From assembly GCA_016714565.1 (NCBI GenBank), contig JADKDM010000037.1:478524-542523 (forward strand): 64,000 nucleotides of DNA, given 5' to 3'. The translations under genes were made by a program, and so were the position numbers. Under the pieces are notes generated by a model. That model was not told the DNA's origin. It saw only the letters and a list, made by a program, of their open reading frames with translations, and ran no database searches. Origin of the DNA: Candidatus Villigracilis propinquus. Lineage in GTDB: Bacteria > Chloroflexota > Anaerolineae > Anaerolineales > Villigracilaceae. This document shows, piece after piece, positions 18,076 to 26,830 of the stretch (positions within the stretch are counted from its first letter, which is position 1; each line of letters begins with the position of its first letter).

Positions 18076-20438
18076 ATGACCGATCAAAACGCAGCTTCCA
18101 CACCGAAAGAAAATACTCCAGCCGCCGCACCCGCAGGGACGCCCGTCCCCCCCGTGCAGGCATCTCCCTCTGCTACAGGGACAGCCTCCGCAGAAAAGGA
18201 ATCCACTGCTGCAGCGGAGGAACCTGTTGTAGTTGATGAAACAGCTGAAAGCCCCAGCCCGACGCGTCCCAAAATCCGCCCGCACGCCTTTGTAGTGATG
18301 CCATTCGGAAAAAAGAAAGGCGCAGATGGGTCACCTTACGATTTCAACGCCATTTACAAATTGATGATCAAACCCGCGTTGGAAGAAGCAGGTTTCGAAC
18401 CCTTCCGCGCAGATGAAGAAACCTCTTCCGGCGATATTTTGACGGACATGTTCCAGGAACTTTTGCTAGCCGACCTCTGCCTTTGCGACCTGAGCATTGA
18501 TAATGCCAACGTATATTATGAATTGGGCATCCGCCATGCGTTCCGAAAACGCGGCGTGGTACACATTCAAGCTGGGCGCGCTTACATGCCTTTCGATATA
18601 TTCAATGTCCGCACCCTGCCGTATCACATCACACCCGATGGCGTGCCAGACCCCGAGTTCCTGAAAAACGATATCCAAGCTATTGCACGCATGACTCGGG
18701 ACACGTGGGCATCAGACCGCGACGCGATCCATAGCCCGGTCTTCAACCTGCTTTCAGGGTTGGTGGAGCCGGAACGAAAAACGCTGCGAACCCCGCTGGC
18801 AACAGGCTTTTGGCGTGAATACAACGAATGGAAACAAAGAGTGACTGTCGCGCAGCGCCAAAAGCGCATCGGCGATATTCTTTTACTCACCGAGGAAATT
18901 CGCAACCCACTCATCAAAGAAGAAGCCATCGGTGAAGCAGGCAAGGCACTCGCCAATATGGGACGCAACGAATTGGCGCTGGAGCAATACCGCAAAGGAC
19001 TTGAAGGCAACCCTGGTAATCTAGCCTTCCGCCGCGAAGAGGCATTTCATCTCAATCGCCTTAACCGCGTGGATGAAGCCATTGTAAAATTGAAAGCCTG
19101 CTGACTGATTTCCCCAATGACAGCGAAGCCATTTCCTACCTTGGCCGTATCTACAAGGAAATGTGGGCTGAATCCTGGAAATCCATTCCAGACAAGGCAA
19201 AGCGATTGAAGGCGGCTTTCGACTCATATCACTGGCTCATCAAAGCCATTGATATCTACCTCAAAGGCTATCGCATTGACCTGAACAATTATTATCCCGG
19301 CGTAAACGCGCTGACCCTCTCCACAATTGCCGTCCATCTGGCTGACCGCTTCGACGATAAAAAAGACCCGGATCCCGATATCACACGCATCCGCCAGGAA
19401 TTGGCCGAACTCAAAGGTGCTCTGGTCTTTGCGCTCGAAACAAAAGTGGACGTAGACAATGCGGACTACTGGACATTGATCTCCCTTGCTGAATTACGCG
19501 CCTTAACAGCTGACAACATAGCTAATGTAGTCCGCTCTTACAGAAAAGCGCTGACGGCCTCGCGCCGCAACCTATTCTTCCTGCAAGCCTCCCTCTCTCA
19601 ATTGGAGATCCTCCGCGCACTGGAAATGCGAAGCGACTTCGTACAAGCTGCCATCAATATTCTTGAAGAGGAAGTGGGCCGAGTCAGTAAGGATGAAAAA
19701 CAATCCGCTTCAAAATCAACAAAAAGAAAAGCATCTGGAACCTCATCTGATGGACAGGTCTTCCTCTTCGCTGGATACATGGTGGATTACCCAAGCAAGG
19801 AAAAGAAGACCTTCCCTGAGAGCAAGGAAAACGAAGTCCGCACAGAGATACGCAAAAAACTCGAGAAATGCAATGCGGGTCCAAATGACATTGCCATCCT
19901 TGCCGGTCTTTCAGCAGGCAGTGAGATCATCTTTGCAGAAGTTTGCGCTGAAAAAGGCATCCATGTAAATGTACACCTGCCTCTGCCAGAGGCGGGCTAC
20001 ATCCGTGAATTCGTCTCTCCCGGTGGAGAAAACTGGATCGACCGCTTTTACAAGATCCGCAGCCACCCGCTCGTGGATGAATATTATCAGTTGGAAAATC
20101 TAGGAGAGGTCAAGGAAGGATACGACCCATACGAGCGTAACAACCGTTGGGCACTCTACTCCTCTCTGGTCCGCGGCACAGACAAAGTCACTTTGATCGC
20201 CTTATGGAATGGGGTTGGCGGAAGACCTAAGGACCGTGACGCACGTCTTACCCGTCACATGGTGGAATTGATGCGTGAAACAGGCGGCAAAATCGAAACC
20301 ATCAACACTTCCAAATATATCCACGGCTTTGTTGCCGGTGCATACGATGGCCTGCCCGACCTAAGCAAGCCAGTTCCCAGTGCAACAAAAACAAAGATCC
20401 AAAAGAAGGCTGAGAAAAGCCCGGCAAAAGGCAAGTAA
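18076..20438 (+). CDS. Rossmannoid-TPR/TRAFs-binding-SLOG-like protein (one frameshift)
   Basis: About 787 residues. A disordered Ala/Pro/Glu stretch (1-65) leads to a nucleoside-2-deoxyribosyltransferase/TIR-like Rossmannoid: FVVMPFG (72-78), ADEETSSGDIL, CDLSIDNANVYYELGIRHA with Glu149. TPR-like helices follow (LANMGRNELALEQYRKGL), then a DUF4071 TRAFs-binding-like region (DYWTLISLAELRAL, SYRKALTAS, QLEILRALE). The last 220 residues form a second Rossmannoid with SLOG-like motifs: FLFAGYMVD, AGLSAGSEIIFAEVC and VNVHLPLPEAGYIREFVSP. The frame breaks near 19090; restoring one G gives KLESLLTDF. Last gene of the four-gene operon, 18 nt after the SLATT gene, with AAAGGA before the ATG and a terminator right after. 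Probably the ligand-sensing or nucleotide-processing core of the system; this is inferred from family precedent. Confidence 0.7.
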
Positions 20439-20447
20439 AAAAAAAAC

Positions 20448-20472
20448 AACCCGCTGAGTTACTCAGCGGGTT
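20448..20472. terminator. Bidirectional terminator closing the conflict operon
   Basis: AACCCGCTGAG (20448-20458) pairs with CTCAGCGGGTT (20462-20472) around a 3-nt loop, preceded by a run of ten A. It lies between convergent genes and overlaps the last codons of the minus-strand gene. Confidence 0.85.
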
Positions 20473-20929
20473 TCATAATTTCATCAGCCTTTTTCTTCGG
20501 GTACGGCCATATTTCACCCTGCACCCCTTTGGCTAAGTAAAAATCACCAGCCCGTACAGTTTCGATGCCTTCCAATGTATGAACTGCAACCATACGGTCC
20601 GGGTTACCGCCGGTTACATCCACAAGAGGTACAAGCCAGGTAAGCGCACGTTTAACACAGATTCCCGGCTCCAGCATCTCGTAACTCGCATCGAATATTT
20701 CCGCATCCACAGGCCAGGCATCATTTGGGCGGTCCAATTCAAAGACCAGCATATCTCCGGGAGTGGCAGTCAATTGGGAACCCCAGGGAGTCGAAATCTC
20801 TTTCGTTTGGGGTTCATTCTCTGCAGGAGTAAACGGCGTCACTCCGCGCTGAACCGTACTGCGGTAAGGCTGAAAACGAAGTGTGGCAACGATCGGATCA
20901 TCTGACATCAATTTGATAGTTTCTTCCAT
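20459..20929 (-). CDS. Hypothetical protein, small cytosolic
   Basis: One hundred and fifty-six residues, no signal peptide or membrane helix. It contains WGSQLTATPGDMLVFEL, a Trp/Asp-rich PNDAWPVDAEIFDASYEM and a beta-rich end GDFYLAKGVQGEIWPYPKKK. The pattern of a GDM/GDF turn followed by strands suggests a small beta-barrel, perhaps RmlC- or PUA-like, but I do not recognise the family. GGAGAG lies before the ATG and TATAAT at 20955-20950 (minus) is a good -10. It is convergent with the conflict operon and its C-terminal codons form part of the shared terminator. Confidence 0.6.
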   Translation of the reverse strand: MEETIKLMSDDPIVATLRFQPYRSTVQRGVTPFTPAENEPQTKEISTPWGSQLTATPGDMLVFELDRPNDAWPVDAEIFDASYEMLEPGICVKRALTWLVPLVDVTGGNPDRMVAVHTLEGIETVRAGDFYLAKGVQGEIWPYPKKKADEIMKPAE

Positions 20930-21006
20930 ACACTCTCCATGTAAGCTGTATTATAAACAGTGAAATTGTAATGCAAAAATAGCCCATAAGTAACTTCTAT
21001 ACCCTC

Positions 21007-21035
21007 TTGTAACGTGATCTCCCCCATGCTATAAG
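21007..21035 (+). promoter_or_regulatory. Promoter of the matrixin lipoprotein gene
   Basis: TTGTAA (21007-21012) and TATAAG (21030-21035) with a 17-nt spacer, 31 nt before the ATG at 21067. Confidence 0.5.
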
Positions 21036-21066
21036 TGACTAAAATTTAGACATTCGAGGTTTCCTA

Positions 21067-22416
21067 ATGCGCCACTCTTTTATGAAACATGTATTATTTA
21101 TTTTTATCCTGCTCTTCGTCACCTCGCTAGCCTGTTCACGCACATTGCCAACTACAGAAGCTGAAACCAGTTACCGGTACGACAACCTCCCGGACGCCGG
21201 TGATGAAGACGAAAGTATCGCAAAGTATCGTGCCATCTCACAATGGGGAAAAACAAACCTCAGCTATTTCTTTGTCAACGGGACGAATAAAATCAACGGC
21301 GAAGCGGAGCGTGACCTCATTCGTGCCGCATTCAAGTTATGGGCGGATGAAACGCCTCTTTCCTTTAACGAGGCAGCTGATTCTGCTCAAGCAGACATTC
21401 TCATCGGGTGGGCAGAAGGTGAACATGGCGATGGAGATCCCTTTGACGGCCCCGGCGACGTTCTCGCGCACGCCTCGTATCCCAGCCCATACAATGACAG
21501 GCAGGTCTTCCTGCATTTTGATGACGCAGAAAGATGGGTCAACAGCGACACCCAAAACGTGGACTTACTGACCGTGGCCGCACACGAGATCGGACACAAT
21601 CTCGGTCTTGACCACAGTAACGACCCTAACGCGCTCATGTTCCCGTCCTACTCCGGCCCGCATCGTTCCCTAGGAAATGATGATATCGCTGGCGCACAGT
21701 CTTTATATGGCCTCGCCGCCCAACCCGCGGAATCTCCTGAAGCGCCGCCGCAAGGCGCCACCCCACCCCCTAGCGCAAACACAGACAGCGACGGCGACGG
21801 CATCTCTGATGATGATGAAATTCTGCGCACAGGCACAGACCCCAAAAATAAGGACACCGACGGCGATGGCATTGGCGATGGGGTCGAAGTCTACTATCGC
21901 ATGAATCCACTCGACCCCGATATGGACAAGGACGGCGTGAATGACGGTCAGGAAGTAGCACAGGGCAGCGATCCCTTCTTCCCCGACCAGGCCACAGATG
22001 TTTCACCAGAACTCAGCAAAGAAGTCAGTGATTTTCTCACCAAAGCAATTCAATTACAGATCGAAGCCTACAGACAAGGTAACGCAAGCATCGCCGCGCC
22101 CATCATGGCAGGTGATATTTTCACGGTGCTAGAAAGTGAAATTTCAGGACTCAACCAGCAGGGTCTTGTTCAAATCTCTGAAATCGACTATTACCAAAGC
22201 CAGATCGATGATATTCGCGTTATCAGTAATACGAACATCGAAGTAGATACCTGCGAGGTATGGAGCACCAATATCTATCAACGCTCAGATGGCACACTCA
22301 TCCAAAGCACCGACCCACGGCTTCTGCCGCAGACCATCACCATTCAAAAACTAAATCAAGGCTGGTTCATCACCAATGTCAATTTCTTTGATGCACCAGC
22401 ATTTTGCGATCAATAG
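21067..22416 (+). CDS. Matrixin-like metalloprotease lipoprotein with calcium-binding repeats
   Basis: Four hundred and forty-nine residues. A lipoprotein signal (FILLFVTSLACS) anchors it outside the membrane. The catalytic domain (about 55-215) has the zinc site HEIGHNLGLDH near 173-183 and a Met-turn ALMFPSY, the metzincin signature, with a WGKTNLSYFFVNG opening and FKLWADETPLSF typical of matrixins. A Pro-rich hinge leads to Asp-rich thrombospondin-type-3 calcium repeats (DSDGDGISDDDE, DTDGDGIGDG, DKDGVNDG). The last 130 residues form a separate domain (AIQLQIEAYRQGN ... GWFITNVNFF) like the ARC6/IMS or NTF2-like domains. It likely digests extracellular protein at the cell surface. It is followed closely by the nucleoside kinase gene. 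Confidence 0.85.
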   Translation: MRHSFMKHVLFIFILLFVTSLACSRTLPTTEAETSYRYDNLPDAGDEDESIAKYRAISQWGKTNLSYFFVNGTNKINGEAERDLIRAAFKLWADETPLSFNEAADSAQADILIGWAEGEHGDGDPFDGPGDVLAHASYPSPYNDRQVFLHFDDAERWVNSDTQNVDLLTVAAHEIGHNLGLDHSNDPNALMFPSYSGPHRSLGNDDIAGAQSLYGLAAQPAESPEAPPQGATPPPSANTDSDGDGISDDDEILRTGTDPKNKDTDGDGIGDGVEVYYRMNPLDPDMDKDGVNDGQEVAQGSDPFFPDQATDVSPELSKEVSDFLTKAIQLQIEAYRQGNASIAAPIMAGDIFTVLESEISGLNQQGLVQISEIDYYQSQIDDIRVISNTNIEVDTCEVWSTNIYQRSDGTLIQSTDPRLLPQTITIQKLNQGWFITNVNFFDAPAFCDQ

Positions 22417-22422
22417 AAGTAC

Positions 22423-23012
22423 ATGAATAAACTCATTGTCATTGTTGGCGCAAGCGGCGTGGGAAAAACCACGCTGGCGCAGGCGTTAAGCAGAAAGAGA
22501 ATTTTTCGATCGCGCTGGAGCAACACAGCGAAAGACCGTTCCAGGCGCTCTTCAAACAGGATGCGAGATACGCGCTTGCCAATCAAATGGATTATCTGCT
22601 CTTTCGCGCAGAACAGGAATATCAACTTCGCCAAAACAACGCACCTGCATTGATGGACGGCGGTTTCGATCTGGATTTTCACGGCTTTACCCGCCTCTTT
22701 CATACCCGCGGCCTGCTCAATGATGCCGAATATGATCTGTGCCGACGCTTCTACTTCCACACCCGCAGCCTGCTCCCGCCGCCAGACCTTGTCATTGCCC
22801 TGAACGCGGATGCAGACATTATCAGCCAAAGATTGGCCGCTCGAAACAGGATCAACATTGCGTCCAGTGAAGATGCGGGCTTGCTGGATGAATATGTCAA
22901 TGAATGGATGGAATCCATCCCTGAGGCAAATATCCTTAAGCTGAACGTCTCGCGGGAAGATACGGAATATTCCCGCAGCGTCCCGCTTGTTCTTGATAAA
23001 ATCAGATCATGA
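22423..23012 (+). CDS. Deoxynucleoside kinase-like P-loop protein (one frameshift)
   Basis: About 196 residues joined. P-loop GASGVGKTT near residues 9-17, then a frame break near 22497 where one missing G restores KENFSIALEQHSERPFQALF. The rest has MDYLLFRAEQEYQLR, a DGGFDLDFHGFTRLF segment, the DLVIALNADADIISQRLAAR segment with lid-like arginines and a C-terminal helix. This matches the dNK/dGK family, which phosphorylates deoxynucleosides with ATP for dNTP salvage. Specificity is not readable. It ends in a 4-nt ATGA overlap with the following ATPase gene, so the two are translationally coupled. Confidence 0.75.
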
Positions 23013-23808
23013 TCCATTTGCGTTCCATTCAGAAAAAAGAGATCCGCGAGGCGGATGTTTTTCCATTCAATGTTCCTGTGATTCGGGCGCTGCATGAAAT
23101 TGAATTTCGCGCGCCTGTCACTTTTTTTGTCGGCGAGAATGGTTCAGGCAAATCGACGTTGCTGGAAACGATCGCCTGCGCGATCGGCTCAGTGACGGTG
23201 GGCAGCCAAAGCGTGAACACGGATCCGTCGCTGGAGCAGATGCGTAAGCTGGCGCAATACCTGCGCCTCGTGTGGACGAAACGCACGCTCAAAGGATTCT
23301 TTTTGCGCGCCGAGGATTTTTTGGCTACGCAAAACAGATCACGCAAACTCGTCAGGAACTCGAAAGCGACTTAAGCAACGTAGACAAGGATTATGTGGGT
23401 CGCTCGCAGCTCGCAAAAGATCTGGCAAAGCTGCCGTATCGAAACGAGGTTGGCGCGCTCAAGCGCCGCTATGGCGACGGCCTCGACGCACGTTCGCATG
23501 GCGAAGGATTTATGGCATTGTTCCAATCGCGTTTTGTTTCAGGCGGTTTATATCTCTTGGATGAGCCCGAAGCGCCGCTCTCACCGCTGCGCCAGCTTTC
23601 ATTTCTTTCCGCGCTAAAGCAAATGATCACCGAAGATGCGCAGTTCATCATCGCCACGCATTCACCGATCATTCTGGCTTTCCCGGAGGCACAGATATTG
23701 AACTTTTCCGATGGAGAAATCCGCATGGTTGAATACGATGATCTGGAGCATGTCACCTTGACAAAAGAGTTCCTGAACAACCCCGGCGCGTATCTTAGAA
23801 ATTTATAA
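23009..23808 (+). CDS. ABC-type/AAA ATPase (OLD/RecF-like single-domain) (one frameshift)
   Basis: About 266 residues joined. Walker A GENGSGKST (near residue 45), a signature-like region (RSHGEGFMALFQSR), Walker B YLLDEPEAPLSP, and the H-loop in FIIATHSPIILAFP. The frame breaks at the T-run near 23318-23323 (AEDFFGYAKQ if one T is added). This is the compact cytosolic AAA_21/ABC ATPase type often found alone or with kinases; role unknown, maybe nucleic-acid or toxin linked. Start overlaps the upstream kinase stop by 4 nt, and the stop is followed 40 nt later by pirin. Confidence 0.75.
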
Positions 23809-23848
23809 AACTTCGTAATACATCCCGTTCACAAATCATCTAATCCAC

Positions 23849-24697
23849 ATGACTAACAGAACCATTTCCCACATTATCGAACCTCAACTCGTTATCGAAG
23901 GCGCGGGCGTTTTACTAAAGCGTTCCATCGCTCCGCGCGCCAGCAACGAATATGATCCCTTCCTGCTCTTTGATCATTTTGCTTTCAACAATCCACTCGA
24001 AGGGCCTAGCCGCGGCTTCCCCACCCATCCGCACCGCGGCATTGAAACCGTCACCTATATGCTTGAAGGCTCCGTCAACCATCGCGACAGCCTCGGCAAT
24101 GCAGGCAAGATCGGCTCCGGTGACGTGCAGTGGATGACCTCAGGCCGCGGCATTCTCCACGAAGAAATGCCCCGCCGCAGCGAGAACGGAAACATCTACG
24201 GCTTCCAGCTTTGGGTGAACCTGCCTGCCGCGCAAAAAATGAGCACACCCCGCTATCAGGAAGTCAGCGCAGGCGAAATCCCTGTTGTGGAAAAGGATGG
24301 AGTCACTGTCCGTCTCGTGGCAGGCGAATTGGACGGGACTCGCGGCCCTGTGACAGAGATCAACGCTGCGCCTCTTTACATGGACGTGAAGCTGGCACCC
24401 GGTTCGAAATTCATTATCCCCATCCCAAGCGGACATACCGTCCTTGCGTACGTTTTTGAAGGCGCAGGCGAATTCGGCGACCAAGTCGTGGAATCTGTCA
24501 GCATGGTGAATTTCAACGATGACGGCGACCAGATCGAAGTTAAGTGCGATGCGGCAGGCAAGGGCGTGCAATTCATGCTCATCGCTGGTGCGCCGTTCAA
24601 AGAACCCATCGTCCCCTACGGGCCGTTCGTCATGAACACACAGGCAGAGATCCAACAGACCATTCAGGAATTACGCAACGGCACGTTCATAAAATAA
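23849..24697 (+). CDS. Pirin family protein
   Basis: A bicupin of 282 residues. The metal-binding first cupin has THPHRGIETVTYMLEG (near 56-71), H in VNHRDS and GRGILHEEMP (near 100-109), the four pirin ligands (three His, one Glu). The second cupin contains IPIPSGHTVLAYVFEGAGEF. Bacterial pirins can act as quercetinases or bind metabolic enzymes; which applies here is unknown. The ATG at 23849 has no clear ribosome site but a possible -10 (TCTAAT) only 4 nt upstream. The gap to the next gene contains a repeat and a terminator. Confidence 0.9.
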   Translation: MTNRTISHIIEPQLVIEGAGVLLKRSIAPRASNEYDPFLLFDHFAFNNPLEGPSRGFPTHPHRGIETVTYMLEGSVNHRDSLGNAGKIGSGDVQWMTSGRGILHEEMPRRSENGNIYGFQLWVNLPAAQKMSTPRYQEVSAGEIPVVEKDGVTVRLVAGELDGTRGPVTEINAAPLYMDVKLAPGSKFIIPIPSGHTVLAYVFEGAGEFGDQVVESVSMVNFNDDGDQIEVKCDAAGKGVQFMLIAGAPFKEPIVPYGPFVMNTQAEIQQTIQELRNGTFIK

Positions 24698-24731
24698 CCC
24701 AAGTTTCCACATTGCAGGGTTTGCAAAAAAA

Positions 24732-24799
24732 TTAACGCAAATCGCAGAGCCGCAAAGAAAAAGCTTTTAAATCTTAGCGTCTTGGTGATATTGCGTTAA
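24732..24799. repeat. Inverted-repeat element with TTAACGCAA ends
   Basis: TTAACGCAA (24732-24740) and TTGCGTTAA (24791-24799) are exact inverted ends around a centre with degenerate repeats of CGCAAAG/AGCGTCTT type and AAAAGCTTTT. This is the look of a small dispersed non-coding repeat or MITE-like remnant in the gap after pirin. Confidence 0.5.
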
Positions 24800-24869
24800 A
24801 ACACCCTGACAAACACAATTCCAAAAACGAATTTTTAACGATTTTTCCCGCGAACTTCAGTGAAAACCA

Positions 24870-24905
24870 ACAGACCCTCAGATATAATCTGACGGTCTGT
24901 TTTTA
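24870..24905 (+). terminator. Terminator hairpin after pirin
   Basis: ACAGACCCTCAG (24870-24881) pairs with CTGACGGTCTGT (24889-24900) except for one C-C mismatch, followed by TTTTTATTT. The loop carries ATATAAT, which could also be a -10 for the Nudix gene. Confidence 0.8.
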
Positions 24906-24934
24906 TTTATAAAAATTCATCCAATGGAGTTCAA

Positions 24935-25399
24935 ATGTCACAAGTTTTATATGGCCCACGCCTTGGCAAAGAAGGAAAAGTTAGAGTTGGATGCAGCGCG
25001 GTCATCTTTGATGAAAAGCGCGAGAAGGTATTGCTTACCCAGCGCACAGACAATGGACGCTGGTGCGTCCCTGGCGGCGGACTGGAACCTGGCGAAAGTG
25101 CATCTGAAGCGTGTGAACGGGAAGTTTGGGAAGAGACGGGCTTGAAAGTCCGTGTGACGCGCTTGATTGGCGTGTACAGCAACCCAGATCAATTGGTCAT
25201 TTATTCCGACGGCAACAAGTCTTTTTTTGTTGTTCTCAGTTTTGAAGCGGAGGTCCTCGAAGGCGAATTAGGCTTAAGCAACGAGACCACCGACTTTGGG
25301 TATTTCTCACTTCAAGAAATGGAATCCCTGCCCATGCATGGCGAGCACAAAGCCCGCGTGGAAGATGCCCTGCTTGGCGGCGAGGCACTAATCAAATAG
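24935..25399 (+). CDS. Nudix hydrolase
   Basis: One hundred and fifty-four residues. A complete Nudix box starts at GGGLEPGE (near residue 48) and ends REVWEETGL, with the metal-binding Glu pair intact. It cleaves nucleoside diphosphates linked to another moiety; the preceding WCVPGG and following SFFVVLSFEAEV are typical of ADP-ribose or dNTP clean-up enzymes, but the substrate is not assignable. ATG 24935 is preferred over ATG 24924 in another frame, whose GGAG serves as its ribosome site. It stands alone after the terminator at 24870-24905. Confidence 0.88.
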   Translation: MSQVLYGPRLGKEGKVRVGCSAVIFDEKREKVLLTQRTDNGRWCVPGGGLEPGESASEACEREVWEETGLKVRVTRLIGVYSNPDQLVIYSDGNKSFFVVLSFEAEVLEGELGLSNETTDFGYFSLQEMESLPMHGEHKARVEDALLGGEALIK

Positions 25400-25514
25400 A
25401 ACGGATTGCTTTGCGAAGCGGATAAACGGATAATCAATCTTAAGTAAGGGTGCGAATGCGTGTCCAACCGACAGGGCCAGTGTTTTCAATATAAATCTTT
25501 TTATTGGAGGCGTT

Positions 25515-26075
25515 ATGTTTAGCAGGCTATCGGAACGTTTTTACAAATGGGCAAAAGGCTGGCTTGTTCTCATCCTGCTGGCTTTGGATGTTTTCTTTGC
25601 AGGCTTTTTGCTTCCCCTCATCCAAGGAATAATGCAAGGCGGACAAGGCGGCATTCAACCGCTGGATTTGATGCTGTTTGCAAACCCTGAAAAAATCTTT
25701 GGGATGATCGAAAAATACGGCGAGTTTGGCCGTCCGTTCTATCGCAACGTGGAGTTGACGGTGGACATACTCTACCCCATCGTATATCTTTTTGCCTTTG
25801 GCCTGCTTATTTCATGGCTGTTCCAGCGTGGCTTTGCATCCACCAGCCCGATGAGAAAATATAATGTGATTCCATTGGGCGCATGGTTCTTTGACCTGCT
25901 CGAAAATATTGTGATCGTGACTTTGCTTTCCATATTCCCTGCGCAACCAGCAGGGCTTGCCTGGGTATTTGTTTTTCTGAACACAGCCAAATGGGTATTT
26001 GCAGGCGCGAGCATTTTATTGATGCTGGTCGGTCTTGTGATGGCGGTTAAGAACGGATTTAAGAAACAGGAATAA
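25515..26075 (+). CDS. Four-helix membrane protein, unknown
   Basis: One hundred and eighty-six residues with four hydrophobic segments (about 15-37, 86-106, 122-142 and 155-178). An amphipathic region between the first two contains ANPEKIFGMIEKYG. GGAGG precedes the ATG. A perfect bidirectional terminator follows. No conserved catalytic residue or known family is apparent. Confidence 0.6.
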   Translation: MFSRLSERFYKWAKGWLVLILLALDVFFAGFLLPLIQGIMQGGQGGIQPLDLMLFANPEKIFGMIEKYGEFGRPFYRNVELTVDILYPIVYLFAFGLLISWLFQRGFASTSPMRKYNVIPLGAWFFDLLENIVIVTLLSIFPAQPAGLAWVFVFLNTAKWVFAGASILLMLVGLVMAVKNGFKKQE

Positions 26076-26081
26076 AAAAAA

Positions 26082-26112
26082 GCTCATACGGGGGCTAAGC
26101 CCCCGTATGAGC
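26082..26112. terminator. Bidirectional terminator between convergent genes
   Basis: GCTCATACGGGGGC (26082-26095) pairs perfectly with GCCCCCGTATGAGC (26099-26112), loop TAA, with an A-run on the 5' side. It separates the plus-strand membrane gene from the minus-strand methyltransferase. Confidence 0.85.
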
Positions 26113-26117
26113 ACACC

Positions 26118-26810
26118 TTATATTTTCTTCCACCACACACCCGTGCATTCAGGCAGGATCACCCAGTTATTAGTTTTCACTTTGTCCCCCAATTCATCCC
26201 CAAAGAAAAAGCGCGAGAGGAATTCAGCTTCTTCGAGTGAATCAAACTTGTAATCAGTGCGGATCCATTTGTTTTGGAAACCAGCTTCATCGAGCCAGGG
26301 ATAATAATCCTTGAGATGCTCCAGCTTGATCGGCAACTCGTTCCCCGTGCCCAGCGACTCAAACAGCACGATGTAGCTGTTCGGTCTTAAAACGCGTTTC
26401 ATTTCGCTCAGCCATTTTTCCAATTCAGCTTTTGCTGTTTCAGGATTCCAAACTGACAGATACGCCACGCTCCAGCCAGAGACAACCAGATCAGCAGAAT
26501 GGTCATCCACGGGCAGTTGACGGTGGTCAGCAACATCCACCTGCCAGTTGGTCAGTCCGCTGGCGGTGAACTTCTCACGGCAGACCCGCAGCATTTCCTC
26601 AGAGATGTCGAATGCGCGGACGCGGTCAACGTGCGGGGCGAGCATACAGGCTAATCGTCCAGTGCCAGCTCCCAGGTCCAGAACGATGCGATTTTCCAGA
26701 GGAGTGATCTCCCGCAGCGACTTCAGGATATTCCCCAGATGATCCTCGCGCGCGATCAACGCCTCGTACTTATCCCCTTCGGTTTTGTAGATTTCTTCTT
26801 GTGTAGGCAT
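26118..26810 (-). CDS. Class I SAM-dependent methyltransferase
   Basis: Two hundred and thirty residues. Motif I VLDLGAGTGRLA near residue 43, motif II acidic end VRAFDIS, motif IV-like ADLVVSGWSVAYL, and LKRVLRPNSYIVLFE-type strand 5 (EMKRVLRPNSYIV) show a Rossmann methyltransferase. The target is unknown. ATG 26810 is chosen over upstream starts because a TATAAT on the minus strand (26822-26817) lies exactly 6 nt before it. The same symmetric -10 serves the divergent YbaK gene. It converges on the terminator at 26082-26112. Confidence 0.85.
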   Translation of the reverse strand: MPTQEEIYKTEGDKYEALIAREDHLGNILKSLREITPLENRIVLDLGAGTGRLACMLAPHVDRVRAFDISEEMLRVCREKFTASGLTNWQVDVADHRQLPVDDHSADLVVSGWSVAYLSVWNPETAKAELEKWLSEMKRVLRPNSYIVLFESLGTGNELPIKLEHLKDYYPWLDEAGFQNKWIRTDYKFDSLEEAEFLSRFFFGDELGDKVKTNNWVILPECTGVWWKKI

Positions 26811-26816
26811 CCTGCA

Positions 26817-26824
26817 ATTATAAT
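26817..26824. promoter_or_regulatory. Symmetric divergent promoter -10 (ATTATAAT)
   Basis: The self-complementary octamer ATTATAAT contains TATAAT on both strands. Each copy ends 6 nt before a start codon: ATG 26831 on the plus strand and ATG 26810 on the minus. One site thus seems to launch both genes, each from a leaderless message. Confidence 0.6.
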
Positions 26825-26830
26825 GTGCTG

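Noticed and set aside
24886..24900. Promoter in the loop of the pirin terminator for the Nudix gene
   Set aside because: The ATATAAT is there, but it lies inside a hairpin with no -35 and the evidence is too thin for a separate feature.
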